Numbered from the stretch's first letter, positions 16,724-26,601 are shown. The stretch is DNA of 36,107 nucleotides from Candidatus Portnoybacteria bacterium RBG_13_40_8 (GCA_001819435.1 MHMT01000030.1:1-36107); one strand, 5' to 3'. The notes: generated by a model from the sequence alone, not told the origin. Numbers and translations: made by a program.

Positions 16724-18122
16724 AAATTTGGGCAATTTCTAAAACCAAATGATCATTAAATTGAGGACCGATTATTTGAAGACCTATTGGCAAGCCATTC
16801 ACCCTGCCACAAGGTATCGATATTGCCGGCAGACCGGCTAAGTTGGCTGGAACCGTATAAATATCCGATAGATACATAGACAAGGGATCCTTTTTCTCGC
16901 CAATCTTAAAGGCAGGCGTTGGAGTGGTAGGAGCTAAAATAAAATCAACTCCATCAGCCGAAGGACTAAAAACTTTCTCAAAATCTTGCTTTATTAACGT
17001 TCTAACTTTTTGAGCTTTATTATAATAAGCATCACGATATCCAGCTGACAAGGCATAAGTTCCGAGCATTATCCTTCTTCTTGCTTCATCGCCAAATCCT
17101 TTGGTTCTACTTTCTAAATAATTATCAAGTAAATTTCTGTCTTTGGCAGAAAAACCGTATTTTATACCATCATATCTGGCTAAATTAGCGCTTACTTCGG
17201 CTGACATAATAATATAGTAAACAGCCAAAGCATATTCACTATGGGGTAAATTAATTTCTTTTAATTCGAATCCTAAATCTGTAAATTTATTAATCTCTCT
17301 TTCTGTCCTTTCCTTTAATGTTTTATCAATCCCTTCGCCAAAAAATTCTTTGGGAACTCCGATTTTAAGGTTGTGTTCATTTGTTTTTGTTTTTTTAGAT
17401 TCTATGTTTGTTGAATCAAAAATATCCTTACCTTTTATAATATTAAAAATTAATTGAGCATCTTCGACATTATTGGCCAAAGGACCAATTTGGTCTAACG
17501 AAGAAGCCATGGCAATTAATCCATATCTTGAAATCATTCCATAGCTTGGCTTAAAGCCAACCACACCGCAAAATGCTGCTGGCTGACGAATTGAGCCGCC
17601 AGTATCAGACCCCAGAGCAACAAGACAATGGTCAGCGGCCACGGCCACTGCCGAGCCACCCGAAGAACCTCCGGGCACACGACTGGTATCTGCTGGATTT
17701 TTAACTACCCCGAAAGCTGAATTTTCAGTTGAAGAACCCATGGCAAATTCATCAAGATTGGTTTTGCCAATAATCACTGCCCCCGCCTTTTTAAGTTTTT
17801 CTATTACTGTCGCATCATAGGGGGCCACGTAATCTTCTAAAATTTTTGAGCCAGCGGTTGTTTTATATCCTTCAACCAAAATATTGTCTTTAATGGCCAC
17901 GGAGACTCCTTCCAATGGTCCGATTTTTTCTCTTCGAGAAATCTTGCCGTCTATTTTTTCTGCTTGTTCCAAGGCTAAGTCCTCGGTCAAATTTAAAAAA
18001 TCATTGAGATTTTTATTCTCTTTTTTGATTTTGGCCAAACAAGACTTCGTCAGTTCAATACAAGAAAAACTCCCCTTTATCAATCCGTTATGGACATCTG
18101 AAATTGTTTTGGGTAAATCCAT
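16704..18122 (-). CDS. gatA: Asp/Glu-tRNA amidotransferase subunit A
   Basis: The amidase subunit of GatCAB, which releases ammonia from glutamine or asparagine. The amidase-signature Ser-cisSer-Lys triad is visible: Lys in VSVAIKDNI, the Gly/Ser-rich GGSSGGSAVAVAA, and GSDTGGSIRQPAAFCGVVGFKPSYG. The ORF track begins at 18242, but its first 40 residues are gatC read in another frame. The real start is the ATG at 18122 (MDLPKTISDVHNGL), one base after the gatC stop, giving 472 aa, the normal length. Confidence 0.95.
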   Translation of the reverse strand: MDLPKTISDVHNGLIKGSFSCIELTKSCLAKIKKENKNLNDFLNLTEDLALEQAEKIDGKISRREKIGPLEGVSVAIKDNILVEGYKTTAGSKILEDYVAPYDATVIEKLKKAGAVIIGKTNLDEFAMGSSTENSAFGVVKNPADTSRVPGGSSGGSAVAVAADHCLVALGSDTGGSIRQPAAFCGVVGFKPSYGMISRYGLIAMASSLDQIGPLANNVEDAQLIFNIIKGKDIFDSTNIESKKTKTNEHNLKIGVPKEFFGEGIDKTLKERTEREINKFTDLGFELKEINLPHSEYALAVYYIIMSAEVSANLARYDGIKYGFSAKDRNLLDNYLESRTKGFGDEARRRIMLGTYALSAGYRDAYYNKAQKVRTLIKQDFEKVFSPSADGVDFILAPTTPTPAFKIGEKKDPLSMYLSDIYTVPANLAGLPAISIPCGRVNGLPIGLQIIGPQFNDHLVLEIAQIYEQSNQ

Positions 18123-18123
18123 T

Positions 18124-18420
18124 TTATTCCAAAATTTTCGGCACCTTAAAATAGTTATCTTTCTTGGCCGGGGCCGCCTTGATGAACTTATCGCGAATAT
18201 TTGATCTCGTATCTTCTTTTCTCGGGGCATCTTCGCGAACAATATTTTCCAAACCGGTTATCTGACTAATCGGTTCGATAGCTTTTGTTTCGACCTGATT
18301 TAATTTATCAATATAATCCAAAATCGAAGAAAGCTCTGTTGAGAATTTTTCCTTTTCTTTCTCAGTCAATTCCATTCTCGCCAATTTGGCGATATGTTCA
18401 ATTTGTTCTCTGGAAATCAT
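18124..18420 (-). CDS. gatC: Asp/Glu-tRNA amidotransferase subunit C
   Basis: A 98-aa GatC, the small belt-like subunit that stabilises GatA-GatB. The conserved parts are ISREQIEHIAKLARMELTEKE, ILDYIDKLNQVET and the C-terminal DNYFKVPKILE. It lies directly between ligA (4 nt) and gatA (1 nt), in one unit. Confidence 0.94.
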   Translation of the reverse strand: MISREQIEHIAKLARMELTEKEKEKFSTELSSILDYIDKLNQVETKAIEPISQITGLENIVREDAPRKEDTRSNIRDKFIKAAPAKKDNYFKVPKILE

Positions 18421-18424
18421 TTTT

Positions 18425-20425
<2,001 letters not shown>

Positions 20426-21100
20426 TCATTTTAGTTTATTTTCAATTATCTCTATAAACTTAATATATGGTTGAGTGCCGAGCAAGGGTTCGCCATTTAT
20501 AAAAAAAACCGGCGTTCCTCTTTTATCTTGAGGAATTTCTGCCTTTGCCATATCACTCATACCCTGACTATACCAATCTTCTGTGTTTTTCTTGTATTTT
20601 TCGGAATTATAACACTCGCTGAATTTGCCTTCATCAAGTCCGGCTTCTCTGGCAAACGCCCCCAAATCTTCGGCTTTTTCTAAGTTCTCGATATTATCAA
20701 AAAGATAAGTATGGTACTCTAAAAATTTATCCTGTTCATTGGCACAAGAAACGGCCTGACCGAGTTCATATGGTGGAAAGGGACGAAAAACAAACCTTAC
20801 CTTACCCTTGGTAACATAATCTTCTATAATTAACGGATAAACATCTTCGTGAAATGAACGGCAAAAATCGCAAGCATAACTATAATATTCTATAATAGTT
20901 ACTTCGGCATCTTTATTCCCTATTTGAATATCCCCCTCCGTTACTTTATAATTTATCTTTGAAAACTTATCACCTGAACTACCTTTAAATTCTGGTAAAA
21001 ATCTTTTTCCCCATTGATTATAGGCGAAGGCAAAAATAATCAATATCAGGATTACGACAACTACAACATAATGATTCGATTTTTTCTTTTGTCCTTCCAT
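20426..21100 (-). CDS. DsbA-like thiol-disulfide oxidoreductase, membrane anchored
   Basis: A 224-aa protein with an N-terminal anchor (VVVVVILILIIFAFAYNQW, residues about 11-29) and an extracytoplasmic thioredoxin-like domain. The active site is CDFC (YSYACDFCRSFHEDVYPLI) and the cis-Pro loop is GTPVFFING. This matches the DsbA/DSBA-oxidoreductase (thioredoxin_4) group, which makes or isomerises disulfides in exported proteins. Cys-rich exported proteins in the window, such as the one at 29513-30496, are possible clients. Confidence 0.92.
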   Translation of the reverse strand: MEGQKKKSNHYVVVVVILILIIFAFAYNQWGKRFLPEFKGSSGDKFSKINYKVTEGDIQIGNKDAEVTIIEYYSYACDFCRSFHEDVYPLIIEDYVTKGKVRFVFRPFPPYELGQAVSCANEQDKFLEYHTYLFDNIENLEKAEDLGAFAREAGLDEGKFSECYNSEKYKKNTEDWYSQGMSDMAKAEIPQDKRGTPVFFINGEPLLGTQPYIKFIEIIENKLK

Positions 21101-21102
21101 GT

Positions 21103-21981
21103 TTAAAGCAGGGCCGCGCCAATGGCTCCGGAAAATTTACCGAGCTTAGCACGAACTACCTTAGTATTCTTAGCTAAAGAAGAAAGTATATTTTTTTTCA
21201 TCGCTTCTCGAGCCGGTTTCAGTAAAAGCTCGCCAGCCCAAGCAAGGCCACCACCAATTACAATAATTTCGGGATTTAAAGTATCGACTATATTGGCCAA
21301 CCCGATTCCGAGATTATCGCCGATTACGTTCCAGGCTTTAAGCGCTTTTTTATTTCCTTTTTCAGCTAACCTTTGGAGAGTAATCGAGCTCATTTTCCTT
21401 CCCAAAATTTCTTCCGCTGTTTTCTCCTGTCCCTTTTCGCAAACATACGCCTCTAAACAGCCCCGACTACCACATCTGCACTTCCGACCATCTCCTCTTA
21501 TTGTAATATGACCCATCTCGCCGGCTGTGCCGCCTCTTCCGTGCATTATTTTACCATCTATGACAATTCCTCCGCCCACTCCTGTGCCCAGGGCCAGGCC
21601 GACAACCGATTTCTTTCCTCTCGCCGCCCCCATAATTGCTTCGGCCAAAACCAAGCAATGGACATCGTTATCAATTACGGTTTTTATTTTGAATTTTTTC
21701 TCAATAATCTTGCCCAAGTAAATGTTCTTTAAACCGGGAAGATTTGGCGGATTTAATATTCTCTGATTTTTGAAATCAACCGGACCGGCAATTCCTATTC
21801 CAATCTTTTTTATTCCTTTTTTGCTTTGTCTTAAATACTCTATACATTCAAAAATCCGGGCAGTTAATAAATTTTTATTGCTTTTGGATTTTGTTTTAAT
21901 CCTTATTTTTTTAATGATTTTATTATTTTTCAGCAGAACTCCTTTTATATTTGTCCCGCCAACATCAATTCCTATTGTCAT
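21103..21981 (-). CDS. ROK-family sugar kinase or regulator-like protein
   Basis: A ROK-family protein with the phosphate-binding start MTIGIDVGGTNIKG, the catalytic Asp region DNDVHCLVLAEA, ALGTGVGGGIV, the sugar-binding GEMGH motif and the zinc motif CRCGSRGCLEAY. No DNA-binding helix-turn-helix precedes it, so a glucokinase or N-acylhexosamine kinase is more likely than a repressor. The ORF track runs 45 codons further upstream, but that part overlaps the glycoside hydrolase gene and is not conserved. The start at 21981 gives 292 aa and a 4-nt gap. The substrate cannot be read from sequence. Confidence 0.92.
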   Translation of the reverse strand: MTIGIDVGGTNIKGVLLKNNKIIKKIRIKTKSKSNKNLLTARIFECIEYLRQSKKGIKKIGIGIAGPVDFKNQRILNPPNLPGLKNIYLGKIIEKKFKIKTVIDNDVHCLVLAEAIMGAARGKKSVVGLALGTGVGGGIVIDGKIMHGRGGTAGEMGHITIRGDGRKCRCGSRGCLEAYVCEKGQEKTAEEILGRKMSSITLQRLAEKGNKKALKAWNVIGDNLGIGLANIVDTLNPEIIVIGGGLAWAGELLLKPAREAMKKNILSSLAKNTKVVRAKLGKFSGAIGAALL

Positions 21982-21985
21982 ATTT

Positions 21986-22978
21986 TTATTTAAATAATTC
22001 TTTGGCTCTTTCCCAAAATCTATCATCGCCCTTTTCTTTTCTCCAATACCACCATTCCACGCCCCATAAGTATCCTTTATCAAAACCGGCCTCGCGAGTA
22101 AAATCAATCGTTTCATTAAATCTTTCTAAGCTCATGGTAATATTTTGTTCCTCGTTCGTTAACTCTTGGGTTGATTTATACCCCCATGGCTCTGCTTGAA
22201 CCTCGATAGCAATAATTTCGTCTATGTCGAAAAGTAATTTTATTAAATTACTTTTTCTTTGATAGAAAACTGCCGGAATTGGATATTCGACATAGCCCAA
22301 TTTACCGTGAATTTTATGATAAATTGAAGTACCGATAATATCCGCTCTCCTGGCTCCACCAATCCAGGTGCTGAATTCTCCGCTTTCGGTTATCATTATT
22401 GGTCTGCTTGAATCGAGATGCCTTACAAGGGCGATTTCTTTATCCAGGAATTCAGCGTCTATCCAGCGACACTCACCAAAAGTTTTTAAAAACGGCTCAT
22501 TCTCTATCTGCCAAATTTTTATACTCTCTCTGTTTTTGTAGCGATTTATTGTTTCGGCAATAAATCTTAAAATTTTTTCCTGTTTTTCCTTCTCGTTTAA
22601 TGTCTTTGCCCATTCCGGCTCAAAACACTCTGGCCACCGAGGCATTCTTCTGCCTAGGGCTAAGATTATTTCCCCGTTTCGCTTTTCAATTTCATTAATT
22701 TGCCAATCCAAATCATCGAAATTGTATTTACCCTGCTCTGGTTCTGTTTCGTCCCAATAAACCGCGATTCTTATTCTTTTTACTTTCAAATCATCTAATA
22801 TATCAAAAAATAAATTTTTCCAATCTAATTTCAAATCGTTTGCATGCCTTTTACTAAAAGTCACTCCCCATTCTGTTCTATCGGCTGGTTTTGATTTGCC
22901 AACAAAAAAATATACCAAAATTATCAAAACAACAACTATTAAAATTAACAAGGTTATTCTTAATATTTTTTTAATCAT
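21986..22978 (-). CDS. Membrane-anchored clan-A glycoside hydrolase-like protein
   Basis: A 330-aa protein with an N-terminal anchor (LRITLLILIVVVLIILVYFFV) and an extracytoplasmic TIM-barrel domain. The order of motifs fits clan GH-A: RIRIAVYWDETEPEQGKYNFDDLD at strand 2, the acid/base NEP motif in KIWQIENEPF, and a late Glu in IEVQAEPWG as candidate nucleophile. The exact GH family is not clear. Its start overlaps the NlpC/P60-like gene by 8 bp and the ROK kinase follows, so the three may handle surface polysaccharide together. Confidence 0.85.
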   Translation of the reverse strand: MIKKILRITLLILIVVVLIILVYFFVGKSKPADRTEWGVTFSKRHANDLKLDWKNLFFDILDDLKVKRIRIAVYWDETEPEQGKYNFDDLDWQINEIEKRNGEIILALGRRMPRWPECFEPEWAKTLNEKEKQEKILRFIAETINRYKNRESIKIWQIENEPFLKTFGECRWIDAEFLDKEIALVRHLDSSRPIMITESGEFSTWIGGARRADIIGTSIYHKIHGKLGYVEYPIPAVFYQRKSNLIKLLFDIDEIIAIEVQAEPWGYKSTQELTNEEQNITMSLERFNETIDFTREAGFDKGYLWGVEWWYWRKEKGDDRFWERAKELFK

Positions 22979-23429
22979 TTAATTTAGGATGAGCATAAAT
23001 AGACACAATCTTTCTCTTTCCATTATAGTCCCAGCTATGAATAACTGGCATTTTCTTTTTACTGTCGTTGCTAATCGCTTTTTTATTGCCGATATAAAAA
23101 CCGTTATGAAAATGTCTTTTGCCGTTAACAAATAATTTTTTCTCCCAAACAATCACATCTCCCGGTCTTATTTTTTCTTTTGGGATTTTTTCCCAGCCGC
23201 TCTTTTCCATATCCTTGGTGGTTGCCTCGACCGTGGCGTGACCCCCAGAAATCAAATCCCAAATCAATAGAATGTTAGAAACAAAAAAAGCACAAGAAAG
23301 ATCTCCGTTTTTCGTCGCATCAATCTTTTTACCATTGTTCATCAAATAAAGATTACGGAATATTCTTGTCCCAACTGAGTTTTTAATCATTTGAAGATAT
23401 GAACCATAAACAACAATTTTACTTGCCAT
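22971..23429 (-). CDS. NlpC/P60- or CHAP-like cysteine peptidase
   Basis: A 152-aa protein with the layout of a papain-like NlpC/P60 or CHAP peptidase: a candidate catalytic Cys in DLSCAFFVSNIL, the IRPGDVIVWEK turn typical of these folds, and a candidate His in HFHNGFYIGN. There is no obvious signal peptide, so where it acts is unclear. A -10-like TATACT ends 6 nt before the ATG with no Shine-Dalgarno, suggesting a leaderless start. It heads a run of eight closely packed minus-strand genes. Confidence 0.7.
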   Translation of the reverse strand: MASKIVVYGSYLQMIKNSVGTRIFRNLYLMNNGKKIDATKNGDLSCAFFVSNILLIWDLISGGHATVEATTKDMEKSGWEKIPKEKIRPGDVIVWEKKLFVNGKRHFHNGFYIGNKKAISNDSKKKMPVIHSWDYNGKRKIVSIYAHPKLND

Positions 23430-23435
23430 AATTTA

Positions 23436-23441
23436 AGTATA
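23436..23441 (-). promoter_or_regulatory. Possible leaderless -10 box of the NlpC/P60-like gene
   Basis: TATACT on the minus strand is followed by 6 nt and the ATG at 23429. No good -35 box is seen at the expected distance. The box lies just past the terminator of the preceding 64-aa gene, where a new promoter would be needed. Confidence 0.4.
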
Positions 23442-23451
23442 ACCGATTTCA

Positions 23452-23489
23452 AGATAAAAAAACACCCCACTGTCCGTACAGTGGGGGTT
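23452..23489 (-). terminator. Rho-independent terminator after the 64-aa gene
   Basis: A perfect 9-bp hairpin CCCCACTGT-CCGT-ACAGTGGGG is followed on the minus strand by GTGTTTTTTTATC. It lies 10 nt after the 64-aa gene stop. Confidence 0.88.
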
Positions 23490-23498
23490 CAAAAGAGG

Positions 23499-23693
23499 TT
23501 ATCGATGGACTTCACCGTCCCTGCTTCTGCTGACGCGGATTCCGTCGTCCCTTAGGGCAGCGCCCTTCCTGGGCACCTCCCTTACACCATGGGGCGTGAC
23601 AATAGCGATTGTCTTCCGGTGTCTTTGGATCCGATCGCCCCTAAAAAGCTCAGAAGAACCATCCTTGTAGTGTTGCTCGACTATAAAGGTCAT
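23499..23693 (-). CDS. Small basic hypothetical protein with strong expression signals
   Basis: A 64-aa basic, Arg-rich protein (MTFIVEQHYKDGSSELFRGDRIQRHRK...) of no recognised family. The N-terminal half reads as a possible beta-rich fold. Its base composition is clearly more GC-rich than the surrounding genes. It has its own promoter, a GGAGG Shine-Dalgarno with ideal spacing to the ATG, and a strong terminator, so it is an independent and probably abundant message. The 254-aa membrane protein gene at 4372 shares all these traits. Confidence 0.75.
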   Translation of the reverse strand: MTFIVEQHYKDGSSELFRGDRIQRHRKTIAIVTPHGVREVPRKGAALRDDGIRVSRSRDGEVHR

Positions 23694-23738
23694 AATCCCT
23701 CCTTTTTTATTAAAATGTACGCTTAATGTACTGTTATA

Positions 23739-23767
23739 ATAGTATCAGGTTTATTTAAAATTGTCAA
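23739..23767 (-). promoter_or_regulatory. Promoter of the 64-aa gene
   Basis: On the minus strand, TTGACA (23762-23767) and TACTAT (23739-23744) are spaced by 17 bp. The leader then carries GGAGG just before the ATG at 23693. The outer end of the -35 box touches one arm of the inverted repeat at 23767-23872. Confidence 0.75.
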
Positions 23768-23872
23768 CCCTTGCACCAATTCCACCATTCTAAGGCGTAA
23801 ATAACAATAAATCTAGAATAGATGAATAATTCGTTTGCACTCAATAAATTGATAGTAAAATTGGTGCAGGGT
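23767..23872. repeat. Inverted repeat flanking an AT-rich spacer
   Basis: ACCCTTGCACCAATT (23767-23781) and AATTGGTGCAGGGT (23859-23872) are inverse complements with a single extra base. The 77 bp between them is AT-rich and without a plausible gene. It could be a small mobile-element remnant, a long hairpin, or paired operator sites behind the promoter of the 64-aa gene. The rest of this intergenic stretch holds nothing else I can identify. Confidence 0.6.
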
Positions 23873-23884
23873 CAATAGTTGATC

Positions 23885-24643
23885 TCAATATTTGAATGTT
23901 GCATCTGATATTATTTCCTTATCAAATTCTTCGCAGCCAAGAGCAAAAAAACGAATATGGGTCTGAATATCGGCTCCATTTATAAAATCTAAAGGCTTAT
24001 CTTCGTTATTGAAACATTCGTTATTCTTTATATTTCTACACTTCAACTCTAAGGTAATTTCGTATTCCAAAGCTGCGGCTTTGGTATATGGATATAAATC
24101 TCCGAGAGGATAATCAAGTTCAATCAACATGTATTCATCTCCGCCCAAATTAATCTCTTTCTCGTAACCATTAACCGTTAAAAACATTTTTGAAACATAA
24201 GAAGCTTCTAATGGATAAATTAAATCGTCTCTCCTTTCGCTTAATTTGTCGCTTAAAAAATAAAGCCATAATTTTTTTATATCAAAAACAAGACGCTCCG
24301 GGGCATCGATTCTATATTTTCCCAGGCTGATTTTGGTCGAACTACCGTCTTTTTTAATCTCCCAAACCGAATCAGCTGGTTTTAATTCCTTGCCCTCAAG
24401 ATGCTGAGGCCCGGCACAGCCATAGCCCAGATTGACATCAAGCTCCTTTTCCCGGCTTGGATTTTCTGAAGGAAGAACCGGTTGGGGCTCGTATTCTGAA
24501 ATCTGTTCTTCTTCACTTGGCCCTGGTTCTATTTTTGGTTTATTTTTATAATCTAAATAAATAAAAATACCGGCAACAATAATTGCCAGAAAAATCGGAA
24601 TAAGAAGCTGCCATTTTGACTTATTTCTAATATGCTCTTCCAT
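23885..24643 (-). CDS. Membrane-anchored exported hypothetical protein
   Basis: About 252 aa, with an N-terminal anchor (WQLLIPIFLAIIVAGIFIYLDY, residues about 10-31), a Pro/Glu-rich linker (EPGPSEEEQISEYEPQPVLP) and an extracytoplasmic domain with four Cys (YGCAGPQHL, LKCRNIKNNECF, LGCEEF). No family is recognised. The ORF track uses a GTG at 24652, but the ATG at 24643 is better: it has GGGG next to it, provided by the end of the structured repeat copy B, exactly as at pheS. Confidence 0.75.
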   Translation of the reverse strand: MEEHIRNKSKWQLLIPIFLAIIVAGIFIYLDYKNKPKIEPGPSEEEQISEYEPQPVLPSENPSREKELDVNLGYGCAGPQHLEGKELKPADSVWEIKKDGSSTKISLGKYRIDAPERLVFDIKKLWLYFLSDKLSERRDDLIYPLEASYVSKMFLTVNGYEKEINLGGDEYMLIELDYPLGDLYPYTKAAALEYEITLELKCRNIKNNECFNNEDKPLDFINGADIQTHIRFFALGCEEFDKEIISDATFKY

Positions 24644-24782
24644 ACCCCACACTAGATTTTCGACATTTAAATATCGAAATTATACAAATAAATAATTATT
24701 ATAATGGTTTATTTCTCGATTGTACCCCGCGCTTTTTTGATCCGACCGCAGTCGGATCAGTCGAAAATTCAGTACGGGGCAT
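24642..24782 (-). repeat. Structured repeat element, copy B
   Basis: A 141-bp relative of the element at 14216-14354. Both share GATTTTCGACATTT near one end, a CCCCGCGCTTTTTTG block, and AGTCGAAAATTCAGTACGGGGCAT at the other (18 or more identical bases in each block); the centre is unrelated AT-rich sequence. The GC hairpin has a different sequence (TGATCCGAC-CGCA-GTCGGATCA, 24738-24759) but keeps its pairing. As in copy A, its end forms GGGG and part of the ATG of a minus-strand gene. The remaining 24783-24876 is AT-rich and holds the promoter region of the S41 gene. Confidence 0.85.
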
Positions 24783-24863
24783 ATCTAAAAATTTTATCCT
24801 ATTTTTATTGTTCTGTCTATAATCTAATTTTTCTGTTTATTTTATTTTGTTTTTATTTTGTCC

Positions 24864-24869
24864 TATAAT
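24864..24869 (+). promoter_or_regulatory. Possible leaderless -10 box of the J/S41 gene
   Basis: A perfect TATAAT ends 7 nt before the ATG at 24877, and no Shine-Dalgarno lies in between, so transcription may start at the ATG. Another TATAAT at 24818-24823 could give a longer leader. No clear -35 box is found for either. Confidence 0.4.
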
Positions 24870-24876
24870 TAAAAAT

Positions 24877-26226
24877 ATGTTTAAATTTATTTCCAAGAAA
24901 AACAAAAAAAGGAAAACAGGACAAAATAAAAAATATCTAATTATAATAGCTATCTTGGTTGCTATTTTGGTCATCGCTGGGGCTACGGCCGGCTATTTTG
25001 TTTTCAGGCGTGATCAAAAGCCAGAAGAAGTTCAAATAGAAAAAAATATTTACGAAGAATTTCTGTCAGAGATATATGACAAAATCCAAGAAAATTACTG
25101 GAATAAAATAAGCGACGAAGAATTGGCTACCCTCTTTAGATTGGGGCTTGAAAAACTAACCAACGCCCCCCAGTCCCTTAAATCAAATGATAAAAGCGGG
25201 ATGATAGAAACAACCAACAAAATTATTGATAAATTGGAAGAAAATAAGAAAAAAGATTTTACGGCTCAACTTGCCCACCTTGTTCTTTGGAATCTTAAAC
25301 CCTTTGGGCGAAGCGCTCTTTATGTTAAAAAAGATGAAGAAAATTTAAAAAACAGAGTTATGAATATTAATCCCCAAGAAAATTTATATTCGGTCTTGGG
25401 AGTCGAAGACAATGCTAATCAAGAAAAATTAAATGAAGCCTACAGAAACAAAGTTAATGAATTGGATAATCAGGAAACCGAGGAGGCCAAACAAGAATTG
25501 GAAAAAGTTAAATATGCCTATGAAGTATTATCGAATGCCGAAAACAAAAAAAGATATGACGAAACCAAGACCGAACCCACTGTATTCGGGAAATTAATCA
25601 GACCAACAATTCTCCATTTATATATATCAAAAATATCGCCCACCATTCTCGAAGACCTAAAAAGAGAGACCGAAAAATTCGACAACACAGGAGGACTTAA
25701 TACTTTAATTTTAGATTTAAGGGCAAACGTTGGCGGTTCGCTGGATATCTTGCCCTACTTATTGGGACCGTTTATTGGACCAAATAACTATGCTTTTGAA
25801 CTCTTCCAACAAGCAAACTACGAACCATTTAAAACAAAACTTGGCTGGTTGCCAAGCCTGGTTAGATATAAAAAAGTAGTAATTCTGGCTGACGAAAAAA
25901 CCCAGTCCTCTGCCGAAGTAATGGTTGCCAGCCTCAAAAAATATAATGTGGGAGTATTTGTTGGCACAAAAACAAAGGGCTGGGGAACCATAGAAAAAGT
26001 ATACGAGATTGATCATCAAATTGATGAAAGTGAAAAATATTCAATTTTTCTGGTTAATCACCTTACCCTAAGAGACGATAATCAACCCATAGAAGAAGCT
26101 GGGGTTGAACCGGTAATCGATATAAATGACCCAGAATGGGAAAATAAACTTTTTGAATACTTCAATTCTAATGAATTGGTTAAAGCCGTAAAAGAAGCCT
26201 GGAATAGTTCGCCCGGAAAAATTTAG
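24877..26226 (+). CDS. Membrane-anchored J-like plus S41 protease-fold protein
   Basis: A 449-aa protein with a cytosolic basic tail, one transmembrane helix (residues about 20-43), a helical region, a J-like domain (about 168-230) and an S41 C-terminal-processing-peptidase fold (about 240-440). The J-like part has NLYSVLGVEDNANQEKLNEAYR and YAYEVLSNAENKKRYDE but lacks HPD (NELDNQ in its place). It sits where S41 proteases usually carry a PDZ domain. In the S41 core, LILDLRANVGGSLD and SSAEVMVASL (candidate Ser344) are clear, but GTKTKGWGT puts Trp at the usual catalytic Lys of GxKTxGKG; Lys367 lies two residues before. The start at 24877 is chosen over TTG at 24847 because no signal supports the latter. 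Protease activity is uncertain. Confidence 0.85.
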   Translation: MFKFISKKNKKRKTGQNKKYLIIIAILVAILVIAGATAGYFVFRRDQKPEEVQIEKNIYEEFLSEIYDKIQENYWNKISDEELATLFRLGLEKLTNAPQSLKSNDKSGMIETTNKIIDKLEENKKKDFTAQLAHLVLWNLKPFGRSALYVKKDEENLKNRVMNINPQENLYSVLGVEDNANQEKLNEAYRNKVNELDNQETEEAKQELEKVKYAYEVLSNAENKKRYDETKTEPTVFGKLIRPTILHLYISKISPTILEDLKRETEKFDNTGGLNTLILDLRANVGGSLDILPYLLGPFIGPNNYAFELFQQANYEPFKTKLGWLPSLVRYKKVVILADEKTQSSAEVMVASLKKYNVGVFVGTKTKGWGTIEKVYEIDHQIDESEKYSIFLVNHLTLRDDNQPIEEAGVEPVIDINDPEWENKLFEYFNSNELVKAVKEAWNSSPGKI

Positions 26227-26240
26227 TATCGTTTTCAAAT

Positions 26241-26278
26241 AAAACAAAAAACGGCCTCCGGAGGCCGTTTTTTGTTTT
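26241..26278. terminator. Bidirectional terminator between convergent genes
   Basis: The perfect palindrome AAAAAACGGCCTCC|GGAGGCCGTTTTTT, extending further at both sides, has an 8-bp GC stem and T-runs on both strands. It lies between the plus-strand S41 gene and the minus-strand zinc-ribbon gene and would end both. Confidence 0.93.
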
Positions 26279-26292
26279 TAATCAAGAAAGTT

Positions 26293-26601
26293 TTAGCTTT
26301 CTCTTCTGCTTCGATAACACTCTCGACAAAATATTTCCTGGCCTTCCTTCGGTTCGAATGGGAGCTCGGTTATATCGGCTCCGCAACCCGCGCATTTCCA
26401 GTTACCTTGATACATCTTTCTTTGAAAACCGCCCCTTCTCTGATTAACTCTTTCCCGATGACAGTTCAAACAATATAACGGTAAATCTCCGGAAGGCTCA
26501 AATGGTAATTCTGTTATCTCGGCTCCGCATTGACTGCATTTCCAGTCCCCTTTATACATTTTACGCGGAGAGCGTTCATCGTCTCGATTCTTAAAAACCA
26601 C
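26293..26601 (-). CDS. Tandem CxxC-x(18)-CxxC zinc-ribbon protein
   Basis: A 102-aa protein made of two near-identical zinc-binding units: RKMYKGDWKCSQCGAEITELPFEP...YCLNC and RKMYQGNWKCAGCGADITELPFEP...FCREC. Each has CxxC, 18 residues, then CxxC. It resembles the CxxC_CxxC family of small proteins common in CPR and some other bacteria, with unknown function, perhaps nucleic-acid binding. The start is a GTG at 26601; the internal ATG would cut into the first unit's conserved RKMY. The 26602-26742 gap upstream holds only the hairpin noted separately. Confidence 0.85.
   Translation of the reverse strand: MVFKNRDDERSPRKMYKGDWKCSQCGAEITELPFEPSGDLPLYCLNCHRERVNQRRGGFQRKMYQGNWKCAGCGADITELPFEPKEGQEIFCRECYRSRRES

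Noticed and set aside
18123-18242. 40-residue N-terminal extension of GatA in the ORF track
   Set aside because: It overlaps gatC in another frame and is not GatA-like; the ATG at 18122 gives normal length and a 1-nt gap.
21982-22116. N-terminal extension of the ROK protein in the ORF track
   Set aside because: It lies inside the glycoside hydrolase gene; the conserved MTIGIDVGGTN start is at 21981.
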